A stretch of 15,818 bases of DNA, from assembly GCA_946611835.1 (NCBI GenBank), contig CAMOEE010000032.1, positions 1 through 15,818 on the forward strand, written 5' to 3'. Source of the stretch: an uncultured Treponema sp. (GTDB taxonomy: Bacteria > Spirochaetota > Spirochaetia > Treponematales > Treponemataceae). Below, one piece after another: positions 6,380-13,469 of this stretch. Position 1 is the first letter of the stretch. Each line of letters starts with the position of its first letter. Both the position numbers and the translations under genes were made by a program. The notes beneath the pieces are model-generated. The model made no database searches. It was given only the letters and a program-made list of their open reading frames with translations, and was not told the DNA's origin.

Positions 6380-7828
6380 ATGAAAACAGAACTAATCAAA
6401 GACATTCTTACTTCTAAACCAGACGGCAGAATCGTTACTGTCTGCGGATGGGTCCGCACAATGCGCGACTCCAAGAACCTGGTCTTCATTCAGGTGAACG
6501 ACGGAAGCTGTTTCGCAAACATTCAGCTCACTTTTGACCGCTCAAATCCTTCTAATCCAAATAACGCATCTTCAATCGAAAACGCTCTCTCAAATATCTC
6601 AACGGGTGCTTCTCTCCGTGCCACAGGCAAACTCATCGAGTCACCGGCCTCAGGACAGGCAGTCGAGGTCAATCTGGAGACCCTTGAAGTCCTTGGAAAG
6701 TGTCCTTCTGACTACCCTATTCAGAAAAAAGCTGCGACAATGGAATTCCTGCGGGAAAACGCACACCTTCGCGGCCGCACAAACACTTTCGGAGCAGTTT
6801 TCCGAATGCGAAGCCAGATGGCCTATGCCGTCCACACCTTCTTCCAGGAGAGGGGCTTCTTCTATATTAACACCCCGGAAATCACCGGAAGCGACTGTGA
6901 GGGTGCCGGCGAGATGTTCCAGGTAACCACGCTGAGCCTCGAAAAGCTCGCCGAGACGGCCATCGAAAAGGGTGCGGCCGGTATGAAAAAGGAAGATGCC
7001 GCAAAACTCGTAAACTACAGCAAGGACTTCTTCGGAAAACCGGTCTCACTCACAGTCTCTGGCCAGCTTGAGGCTGAGACTCTGGCCACTTCTTTGGGCC
7101 GGGTCTACACTTTCGGACCGACCTTCCGTGCAGAAAACTCAAACACAACCCGCCACCTGGCAGAGTTCTGGATGTGCGAGCCTGAGATGGCCTTCTTCGA
7201 CCTCAACGACGACATGGACATCCAGGAAGAGTTCATCAAATATCTCCTCAACTGGGCACTCACAAAATGCAGCGAGGACATGGAATTCTTCAACAAGCGG
7301 ATCCAGCCTGGCGTAATCGACACCCTCAAACATGTCGTTGAGACACCTTTCAAGCGCGTAAGCTACACAGAGGCCGTCGCCGAGCTTGAAAAACACGCCG
7401 ACGAATTTGAGTTCAAGCCATATTGGGGCTGCGATTTGGCAACAGAACACGAGCGATACTTAACCGAGAAAATCTACAAGTGCCCTGTCATGGTCTACAA
7501 CTATCCAAAAGAAATCAAAGCCTTCTACATGAAGCTCAACGACGACGGAAAGACCGTAAAGGCAGTCGATGTTTTGGTTCCAGGCCTGGGCGAAATCATC
7601 GGTGGCTCAGAGCGTGAAGAAAGCTACGACAAGCTTCTTGCACGAATCAACGAGCTTGGATTAAAACCGGAAGATTACTCATGGTATCTCGACCTCCGAA
7701 AGTTCGGCACCGTTCCACACTCGGGATTCGGTCTGGGCTTCGAGCGACTTCTTTTGTATGTAACAGGTATGCAGAACATCCGTGATGTAATCCCATACCC
7801 ACGGGCACCAAAACTCGCGGACTTCTAA
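6380..7828 (+). CDS. asnS: Asparaginyl-tRNA synthetase, 482 aa
   Basis: This class II enzyme charges tRNA-Asn with asparagine in the cytoplasm, using ATP. The N-terminal OB-fold anticodon-binding domain (about 1-105) contains VCGWVRTMRDSKNLVFIQVN. The catalytic domain has the class II motif 2 region (FRAENSNTTRHLAEF, near residue 250) and motif 3 (GFGLGFERLLLY, near 450), with the C-terminal NIRDVIPYPRAP typical of AsnRS. An internal segment ending YSKDFFGKPVSLTVSGQLE is also characteristic. The length is close to the family norm. I start at ATG 6380; an in-frame GTG at 6362 would fall inside the -10 region and add six atypical residues. There is no Shine-Dalgarno. Codons are notably C-ending, as in highly expressed genes. 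It is transcribed divergently from the TRAP operon and is probably monocistronic, because an inverted repeat with a T-run follows. Confidence 0.97.
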   Translation: MKTELIKDILTSKPDGRIVTVCGWVRTMRDSKNLVFIQVNDGSCFANIQLTFDRSNPSNPNNASSIENALSNISTGASLRATGKLIESPASGQAVEVNLETLEVLGKCPSDYPIQKKAATMEFLRENAHLRGRTNTFGAVFRMRSQMAYAVHTFFQERGFFYINTPEITGSDCEGAGEMFQVTTLSLEKLAETAIEKGAAGMKKEDAAKLVNYSKDFFGKPVSLTVSGQLEAETLATSLGRVYTFGPTFRAENSNTTRHLAEFWMCEPEMAFFDLNDDMDIQEEFIKYLLNWALTKCSEDMEFFNKRIQPGVIDTLKHVVETPFKRVSYTEAVAELEKHADEFEFKPYWGCDLATEHERYLTEKIYKCPVMVYNYPKEIKAFYMKLNDDGKTVKAVDVLVPGLGEIIGGSEREESYDKLLARINELGLKPEDYSWYLDLRKFGTVPHSGFGLGFERLLLYVTGMQNIRDVIPYPRAPKLADF

Positions 7829-7833
7829 AGTAT

Positions 7834-7957
7834 TAGACGCAGATTAACGCAGATAGACGCAGATAGAGTTTTTAAAAACGGAATTTTTTCGTAATAAAAC
7901 GAAAGATTTTCGTATGCCAATTTTTTATCTGTGTTCATCTGCGTCCATCCGCGTCAA
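7834..7957. repeat. Long imperfect inverted repeat of GACGCAGAT-like units
   Basis: The left arm (7834-7865) and the complement of the right arm (7926-7957) agree at about 25 of 32 positions. Each arm holds three degenerate units of the type GACGCAGAT/AACGCAGAT. Inside lie the perfect palindrome GTTTTTAAAAAC (7868-7879) and a TTTCGT-ACGAAA-TTTCGT triplet (7887-7913). A run of seven T (7958-7964) follows the right arm on the plus strand, so the structure could terminate asnS transcription. The total length and terminal inverted arms also fit a small non-autonomous repeat element. It fills most of the 142-bp gap between asnS and the next gene. Confidence 0.75.
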
Positions 7958-7964
7958 TTTTTTT
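7926..7964 (+). terminator. Possible asnS terminator (right arm plus T7)
   Basis: The right arm of the inverted repeat is followed by TTTTTTT (7958-7964). Paired with the left arm at 7834-7865 it would form a 32-bp imperfect stem with a 60-nt internal segment that itself folds. The geometry is unusual for an intrinsic terminator, and the next ATG is only 6 nt beyond the T-run, so an attenuator role is as likely. Confidence 0.4.
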
Positions 7965-7970
7965 ACACGA

Positions 7971-9251
7971 ATGAAAAACAAAAAGCCCAGAAAATTGACA
8001 TTCGTCACTTTCTCTCAGAGTATTTTCCTGACTACGAAATACTTTTTGCAGAACAGGCTTCTGTCTTTTGCGGGTTCTTGTGCTTTTAGCTTTCTTTTTT
8101 CAATAATCCCGCTTTTTATGATGGTCGTCATGGTTCTTGTCCGTTTTCTCCATGCCTCTCCAAAGACCATCTCTGCCATAGTCTCGGCCATGCCGGAACT
8201 GGAGCGCTATTTCAATTCAGACTCCGTGATTCAGTCCCTTCAGTCAATAAAGACAGTCAGCAGCTTCGAGATAGTCGCTGTCATATTCATCCTCTGGATG
8301 GCAAGGCGTTTTTTTGCCTCGATTTTTGACTCAATGCAGAATATTTTCCATGCTCAGGTAAACAGAAAAGCTTTATTCAACCAGATTCTTACTTTTGTCA
8401 CCGAGCTTGTGATTGTTCTTGTCGCTTCGGCAATTGTTTTTGCCTATATTTCACTACAGACCATAGCATCAATGAACTTCTTCAAGCAGTTTCCCCAGCT
8501 TTCCTTCATTTACGAAGGAGTTCTTGCCGGCGAACTGATTAAGATTCTGCCCAACATATTGATTTTCGTCGCGACCATAGTGCTTTACAGGTTTTCTTCC
8601 GCCACAAAGCCCTCTTTCTGGCTCTGCATGATGAACAGTATCCTTTGCACAGTCTCATTCTGGGCTTTCCGCCTCATAATACATTTTTTCCTTAATGTCA
8701 GCCGCTACAATCTTGTCTACGGCGTTCTAGGTCATGTAATCATCCTTTTCATGGATATTTTCTTTTTCTTTGTTTTATTTCTTGTCTTTGCCCAATTCCT
8801 CTATGTGGTTCAGTTTTTCGACGAGCTTCTTCTGGGCGAACTTTACCTTCTTCCGAAAATCGAGCAGGGCGGGCTTGGGGCAAGTTTCAAAAGGGCATTT
8901 TTTATCCGTCCGGATTTTCTTATTGCGAAAAACAGTTCGAATGTATTCGCTTACAAACCGGGCGAAAGCATTTTCAAAAGCGGCGATGACGATTCTTCGG
9001 CATATTACATCATCAAAGGCAGCGTAAAATTCATAGATCCGCTTGAGCAGGAAGAGAAGCCTCATCTCGCTCACAGGGGAGAATTTTTCGGCGAAACTTC
9101 GTGCATACTTGAGAAAAAGCGAAGGACTACTGCCGTGGCACTGGTCTCAACAAGAATAATAAAAATCGAAAGTGAGAGCTTCCGCTTTCTCGTTCACCAG
9201 AACCCGGAGGCCGCAAAGAAACTTCTGAAACAGATAAGTCCTTTCTTTTAA
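7971..9251 (+). CDS. YihY/BrkB-family membrane protein fused to a cyclic-nucleotide-binding domain, 426 aa
   Basis: Residues ~25-285 form a YihY/BrkB-type domain with six hydrophobic helices (about 33-60, 99-117, 139-162, 189-206, 216-241, 252-283) and a conserved YGVLG loop (250-254). Residues ~318-426 match a cyclic-nucleotide-binding (CAP/PKA-type) fold: YKPGESIFKSGD, SAYYIIKGSVKF, then the phosphate-binding cassette GEFFGETSCILEKKRRTTA (370-388) with the Gly-Glu and Arg-Thr/Ala positions intact. No DNA-binding helix-turn-helix follows. YihY proteins are inner-membrane proteins of uncertain transport function; the C-terminal domain suggests cytoplasmic control by cAMP or a related nucleotide (inference). 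I start at ATG 7971. The frame is open back to ATG 7914, but that would translate the inverted-repeat arm into unlikely protein. Neither start has a Shine-Dalgarno. It ends 44 nt before guaA. Confidence 0.88.
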   Translation: MKNKKPRKLTFVTFSQSIFLTTKYFLQNRLLSFAGSCAFSFLFSIIPLFMMVVMVLVRFLHASPKTISAIVSAMPELERYFNSDSVIQSLQSIKTVSSFEIVAVIFILWMARRFFASIFDSMQNIFHAQVNRKALFNQILTFVTELVIVLVASAIVFAYISLQTIASMNFFKQFPQLSFIYEGVLAGELIKILPNILIFVATIVLYRFSSATKPSFWLCMMNSILCTVSFWAFRLIIHFFLNVSRYNLVYGVLGHVIILFMDIFFFFVLFLVFAQFLYVVQFFDELLLGELYLLPKIEQGGLGASFKRAFFIRPDFLIAKNSSNVFAYKPGESIFKSGDDDSSAYYIIKGSVKFIDPLEQEEKPHLAHRGEFFGETSCILEKKRRTTAVALVSTRIIKIESESFRFLVHQNPEAAKKLLKQISPFF

Positions 9252-9264
9252 TAAGACTTTTCGT

Positions 9265-9290
9265 TATAATACAACAAAATTTTCTTGGAG
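9265..9290 (+). promoter_or_regulatory. Predicted guaA -10 box and Shine-Dalgarno
   Basis: A perfect TATAAT lies at 9265-9270 and a Shine-Dalgarno (TTGGAG, 9285-9290) 5 nt before ATG 9296. No convincing -35 is seen 16-18 nt upstream, where the bases are pyrimidine-rich and overlap the end of the preceding gene. Only about 44 bp separate the genes, so there is no room for a purine riboswitch. Confidence 0.5.
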
Positions 9291-9295
9291 AAATT

Positions 9296-11176
9296 ATGAA
9301 TCGTTCTAAAATCCTTGTTCTTGACTTTGGCAGCCAGTATGCACATTTGATTGCTAAGCGTTTCCGTGCTTTAGGCTATTACTCAGAGATTGCCCTTCCT
9401 TCCGCTGATTTAAGCGTTTTCGAAGGTGCAAAGGGCGTTGTTTTTTCGGGCGGCCCTTCTTCTGTCTACGAAAAAGATGTTCCTGAGTTCAATTCAAAGA
9501 TTCTTGATCTGGATTTGCCGATTCTTGGACTCTGCTACGGACATCAGCTCATGGCCTACTCATACGGCGGAAAGGTCGGAAAGGCTGAGGTTGGCGAATT
9601 TGGTTTTGCAGAGCTTGAGCTGAACGATTTCGGAAAAGCTTCTCCCCTTTTTAAAGGTGTTAGTCCTAAAACACAGGTTTGGATGAGCCATCAGGACGGA
9701 GTTCTCTCTTTGGGCGAGGGCTTTGAGGTCATCGGAAGCACAAAAGACTGTCCTTTCGCAGCCCTTCAGAACCTCTCAAAAAAACGATTCAGCCTTCAGT
9801 GCCACTGTGAAGTAAAGGATACCCCGGAGGGCAATAAGATTTTCAAGAATTTCGCTGACATCTGCGGCATGGAAGTCAACTGGGACGAGGACACTGTCTT
9901 GAATCACATCCTCGAATCAATCAAAAAAGACTCAAAAGACAAAAATGTTCTTCTCTTCCTCTCAGGCGGAGTCGATTCAACAGTAGCATTCGCCCTTCTC
10001 AACAAGGCCCTCGGTCAGGAGCGTGTCCTTGGTCTCCATATCGACAACGGCTTCATGCGAAAGAACGAATCAAAGAATGTTGCCGACGCTTACCACAAAT
10101 TCGGATTCAACAATTTCATCGTTGAGGATGCAAGCGAAAGCTTCCTTAACGCAATCAAAGGACTCACCGACCCGCAGAAGAAACGAATGGCTGTCGGCGA
10201 AAACTTCATCACAGTGCGTGACAGTGTCGTTGCGGCACAAAAACTCAACGAAGACGACTGGATGCTGGCTCAGGGAACTCTTTACCCGGACATCATTGAG
10301 TCGGGCGGAACAAAAAACAGCCACACAATCAAGACCCACCACAACCGTGTCGACGGAATTCAAAAGCTCATAGCAAAGGGTCTCATAATCGAGCCTCTCA
10401 AAGACTTGTACAAGGATGAGGTTCGTGCAATCGGCAAAAAACTGGGTCTCGATGACCAGCTTGTAATGAGACATCCATTCCCGGGCCCCGGCCTTTCAAT
10501 CAATGTTCTCTGCTCGGACGGAAATTTCTCAGAAAAGGACAGCGAAGAGCTAAAAAAAGCTAAGGAAGAACTTGATAAAGTCACGATCGACCAGTTCTGC
10601 GCTGACTGCACAGCCTCTATGAGCCGCTCAGTTCTCCCGGTACGCTCAGTCGGCGTTCAGGGCGACTTCCGCACATACCGTTTCCCGGCCTGTCTCACTT
10701 TCAAAAGCGAGGGCGATGGCTTCTATCACATTCCGAAAGTAAGAGAAAAGGTCGAGGGGGCTTCTTCCGCAATCACAAACGGGGCAAGCTACCTTAACCG
10801 CACCGTAATCAAATTGTATCAGAAGCCGAATCTCAAAGACGAGGACTTGAAGCTGCAGGAAGGCTACTGCGACCGCCGCAGGCTCGACCAGCTTCGGGAA
10901 GTCGATAACATCGTTCTCACAGAGCTCCACAAGCACAATCTTTACAACACGATTTTCCAGCATCTCACGATTGATTTGCCTTATGCCTCAACAAGAGAAA
11001 ATGCAAGTTTCGTCCTGCGCCCTGTCTGCTCGGAAGATGTAATGACAGCCCGCTTCGCATGGTTCTCAATGGACATTTTCAAGGAAATCGTACATAAAAT
11101 CGCAGAGCTTCCTTTCGTTGATGCGCTCTACTTCGATGCCACCAACAAGCCGCCGGCAACATTCGGCTGGGAGTAA
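9296..11176 (+). CDS. guaA: GMP synthase (glutamine-hydrolysing), long form, 626 aa
   Basis: GuaA converts XMP to GMP using ATP and glutamine-derived ammonia, the last step of de novo guanine nucleotide synthesis. The class I amidotransferase domain (1-~190) has the oxyanion region FSGGPSS (50-56), nucleophile C80 in GLCYGHQ and the His/Glu pair H170/E172 in QCHCEVKDT, where Cys replaces the usual Pro of HPE. The ATP pyrophosphatase domain has the P-loop SGGVDS (223-228) and HIDNGFMRK (~248-256). It ends in the usual ATFGWE. At 626 residues it is about 100 longer than the E. coli enzyme. The extra length lies in the C-terminal half around SEKDSEELKKAKEELDKV and YRFPACLTFKSEGDG, recalling the eukaryote-like form with an enlarged dimerisation region. 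ATG 9296 has a clear Shine-Dalgarno. It is probably co-transcribed with the PilZ gene 65 nt downstream. Confidence 0.97.
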   Translation: MNRSKILVLDFGSQYAHLIAKRFRALGYYSEIALPSADLSVFEGAKGVVFSGGPSSVYEKDVPEFNSKILDLDLPILGLCYGHQLMAYSYGGKVGKAEVGEFGFAELELNDFGKASPLFKGVSPKTQVWMSHQDGVLSLGEGFEVIGSTKDCPFAALQNLSKKRFSLQCHCEVKDTPEGNKIFKNFADICGMEVNWDEDTVLNHILESIKKDSKDKNVLLFLSGGVDSTVAFALLNKALGQERVLGLHIDNGFMRKNESKNVADAYHKFGFNNFIVEDASESFLNAIKGLTDPQKKRMAVGENFITVRDSVVAAQKLNEDDWMLAQGTLYPDIIESGGTKNSHTIKTHHNRVDGIQKLIAKGLIIEPLKDLYKDEVRAIGKKLGLDDQLVMRHPFPGPGLSINVLCSDGNFSEKDSEELKKAKEELDKVTIDQFCADCTASMSRSVLPVRSVGVQGDFRTYRFPACLTFKSEGDGFYHIPKVREKVEGASSAITNGASYLNRTVIKLYQKPNLKDEDLKLQEGYCDRRRLDQLREVDNIVLTELHKHNLYNTIFQHLTIDLPYASTRENASFVLRPVCSEDVMTARFAWFSMDIFKEIVHKIAELPFVDALYFDATNKPPATFGWE

Positions 11177-11198
11177 TTCGAAGGAGAATTTTGTTTAC

Positions 11199-11214
11199 CC
11201 CGCATCCGTGCGGG
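11199..11214 (+). promoter_or_regulatory. Hairpin in the guaA-PilZ intergenic leader
   Basis: CCCGCA (11199-11204) pairs perfectly with TGCGGG (11209-11214) around a TCCG loop, giving a compact 6-bp GC-rich stem. It lies between two Shine-Dalgarno-like sites: AAGGAG at 11181-11186, 4 nt before an in-frame TTG, and AGGAG at 11232-11236, 5 nt before ATG 11242. No T-run follows, so it is a weak terminator candidate; RNA stabilisation or translational control is as possible. Confidence 0.45.
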
Positions 11215-11241
11215 ACATTTCAATATTGCACAGGAGTTTTT

Positions 11242-12054
11242 ATGGCAGAGGGTGACAAATCAGTTTTTGGGCGAAAAGTTTTTTTCATCATGCCTGAAAT
11301 TTCATTAGAGTCTCAGTTACTGGATCGTCTCCGCCTTATGGAATACGAGGTCTATGTAATCGACGATTACCACAAGGCAAAACCTATCCTTCGTAAAAAC
11401 CCTGATTCAATCTGTTATGTCTGCATAAATGACAAGCTCACACTTCAGGGCTGGCACAAATTCATGAAGTCTTTTGAGGACGAAAGCGTTTTCTCCCCCC
11501 TCGACATGGGCATAATTTCCCCCCACATCTCCGAAGATAAAAGGGAAAGCTTTCTCAGCGAGCTTCAGTATGACGCCGGATTCATCTTTCAGAATCAGAT
11601 TGGCGATAACTTGCTGCACGAAGTCATCAGGAACCTTGACAGGCTTGCGGCAAAGGGCATACGAAAATATGTCCGGGCAAACTGTCTTTCTGAGCCACAG
11701 GCCGACCTTCTCTGGATAAAAGACAACAGGATGTTCAAGCTCAAGATAATCGACATCAGCTCGGTCGGAATTGCGGCAAAGCTCTCGAACAGTCAGGCAA
11801 ATTCCGTATACATCAACCAGATTGTCGAGGCTTGTACGCTAAACATCCGCACGGATCAGATTCTTGTGGATATAAAAATCACCGCAATCAAAACAGCAGG
11901 AGACTTTCTTCTTGTCGTAATAATGTTCAATTCAACGACACCGGCAGATTCCATAAACAAAATCCGCCGTTACATTGCGGCAAACCTGCAGGAATCGATC
12001 GACTCCTCAATCAAACCCGCAGACTATGACAAAAGCGACTACGACGAGCTGTAA
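11242..12054 (+). CDS. PilZ domain protein with receiver-like N-terminal domain, 270 aa
   Basis: The C-terminal ~130 residues form a PilZ domain with both c-di-GMP-binding motifs intact: R141-K-Y-V-R145 (RxxxR) and D171-I-S-S-V-G176 (DxSxxG). The protein should therefore bind c-di-GMP, which in spirochaetes is tied to motility and host interaction. Residues ~10-120 alternate short strands and helices like a response-regulator receiver (KVFFIMPEI, YEVYVIDDY, SICYVCIN, MGIISPH), but I cannot place the acidic pocket, phospho-Asp and Lys with confidence, so it is probably a non-phosphorylated pseudo-receiver. There is no signal peptide or membrane helix. ATG 11242 is chosen for its AGGAG; an in-frame TTG at 11191 with its own AAGGAG would add 17 residues. 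The gene follows guaA on the same strand and ends 6 nt before the stop of the convergent M16 gene. Confidence 0.88.
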   Translation: MAEGDKSVFGRKVFFIMPEISLESQLLDRLRLMEYEVYVIDDYHKAKPILRKNPDSICYVCINDKLTLQGWHKFMKSFEDESVFSPLDMGIISPHISEDKRESFLSELQYDAGFIFQNQIGDNLLHEVIRNLDRLAAKGIRKYVRANCLSEPQADLLWIKDNRMFKLKIIDISSVGIAAKLSNSQANSVYINQIVEACTLNIRTDQILVDIKITAIKTAGDFLLVVIMFNSTTPADSINKIRRYIAANLQESIDSSIKPADYDKSDYDEL

Positions 12055-12060
12055 GAAAAA

Positions 12061-13458
12061 CTAAAAGTCGTATTCCTTTAAGTTCTTTTCGCTGTCAACC
12101 ACAATCCAGCAGGCCGCATTTTCTGTCGCAAGGGGCTCAAAATACTTTTTGTAAGCGGCAACAACCTGCTGAGCATCAACCATACGGATTTTCTCGGCAC
12201 GATGCATGTATGCGCTTTCCGAGCCGAAATACTCCATGCTTGAAACGACATTTGCGGCCAGGCCCGATGCAGTCTGGGATGCGTTGAAAATCATTGAGAT
12301 ATATTTATTCTTGTACTGGTCAAGTTTCTTTTCGACAAGGGAAGCATCAAAAGATGAGATTGCCCCGCAAATCAGGCTTTTGAGCTGATTTTTTGCGCTC
12401 GCACGGTAAACGGAGATAACGCCTGCCATTTCTTTTCCGCCGATAACTCCAGTATTGATTGAATATACGGCCCCGGCCTGCTCCCGAACCTGAGAGAAAA
12501 ACAAATCATCAATGTACATTGAAGCAATCGCAAATGGAATGTAGTCATCTGAATCTTTTGAAGGGCACTCAAAAATTCCGGCGATGTAACCCGTATCCCC
12601 TGCCTGCTCATTCGCAACCTTGACAGTCTCCTGCCCCACCGAGATTTTCGGAATTTTAGGCAGGGAGAAGGCTTTTCTCGATATGCCACCGAAACGGCTC
12701 TCAAGTTCTCCTGTGAAATCATCAATCAGGCTGTTGCTGAAATTACCGACGACGACAATTTTGATTCTGAGCGCATTCATAAGGCTCTGATGGAGTCCAC
12801 GGACAAGGTTCATGTTGATGTTCTTGTAAGAATCTTCCGTGATACTGGCCGTCGTTGCATAAGGATGGTCTTTAAAAACTGTTTTTGTCATTGCGATTCC
12901 CAGCGCCCCGGAAGGATCGGCCTTTTTTCTTGAGATTGAGTCGGCCTCCTCAGTCATCCGGCGCTTGAATTCTTCTTCTGAGAAGGTCGGTGAAATCATG
13001 CAGCCGGCAAAAATATCGAAGACCTCGGCCAGATCACGCTGAATACAGATGAAACCTGCAGTTGAATAATCCTTGCCCGACTCAGCGGACAGAGAGAAAC
13101 TCTTTTCGTATTCAAGCTGCTGAATTTTTTCGTAGGAATAATCCGCTGAACCCTGCAAAGCCAAGTCAAGGGTGAGATTTTCGATTCCGCTCACGCTCTT
13201 GTCAAGGGAAGAGCAGCCGCCCTCAAAAATAAGCCTGAGAACGACGATTTTGCTGCCACGGTTCTGTTTGAACACGACAGGAATTCCGTTTGAAAGGTTA
13301 CGGACCGTGAAATCTTCGACAGTTTCTTCCTCCACGACAGGAATTTTATCAGTCGAGCCACAGGAAGAAAGGAGCAATCCCGAAGAAAGGCAGGAAAGAG
13401 CAAAAACAACCCCTGCCAGTAAAGTCTTTTTATATTTGAACACCTTATTCTTAAGCAT
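12061..13458 (-). CDS. M16 peptidase-like lipoprotein, non-catalytic subunit with R/Y pair, 465 aa
   Basis: The signal sequence ends in the lipobox LSSC with lipidated Cys predicted at 33. Residues ~45-460 follow the two-domain M16 (pitrilysin/MPP-like) fold, but the zinc motif is lost. Where the upstream partner has H-L-Y-E-H, this protein reads N94-L-T-L-D98 within GIENLTLDLALQG, so both His and the catalytic Glu are replaced. It retains the R/Y pair, R325-EQAGAV-Y332, which in two-chain M16 enzymes lies in the non-catalytic partner and helps bind substrate. It starts 11 nt after the stop of the catalytic subunit gene with Shine-Dalgarno GAGGG. Together they probably form a heterodimer, with this lipoprotein acting as the membrane anchor. 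Its stop is 6 nt from that of the convergent PilZ gene. It is unlikely to be a peptidase on its own. Confidence 0.9.
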   Translation of the reverse strand: MLKNKVFKYKKTLLAGVVFALSCLSSGLLLSSCGSTDKIPVVEEETVEDFTVRNLSNGIPVVFKQNRGSKIVVLRLIFEGGCSSLDKSVSGIENLTLDLALQGSADYSYEKIQQLEYEKSFSLSAESGKDYSTAGFICIQRDLAEVFDIFAGCMISPTFSEEEFKRRMTEEADSISRKKADPSGALGIAMTKTVFKDHPYATTASITEDSYKNINMNLVRGLHQSLMNALRIKIVVVGNFSNSLIDDFTGELESRFGGISRKAFSLPKIPKISVGQETVKVANEQAGDTGYIAGIFECPSKDSDDYIPFAIASMYIDDLFFSQVREQAGAVYSINTGVIGGKEMAGVISVYRASAKNQLKSLICGAISSFDASLVEKKLDQYKNKYISMIFNASQTASGLAANVVSSMEYFGSESAYMHRAEKIRMVDAQQVVAAYKKYFEPLATENAACWIVVDSEKNLKEYDF

Positions 13459-13469
13459 ATTATCCCTCT

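Noticed and set aside
7914..7970. Upstream start for the YihY-cNMP protein, adding 19 residues
   Set aside because: These codons come from the right arm of an inverted repeat, lack a Shine-Dalgarno and give a cysteine/serine-rich leader unlike the family; ATG 7971 gives a typical basic N-terminus.
9252..9295. Purine riboswitch before guaA
   Set aside because: Only 44 bp are available and no aptamer-like stems are present.
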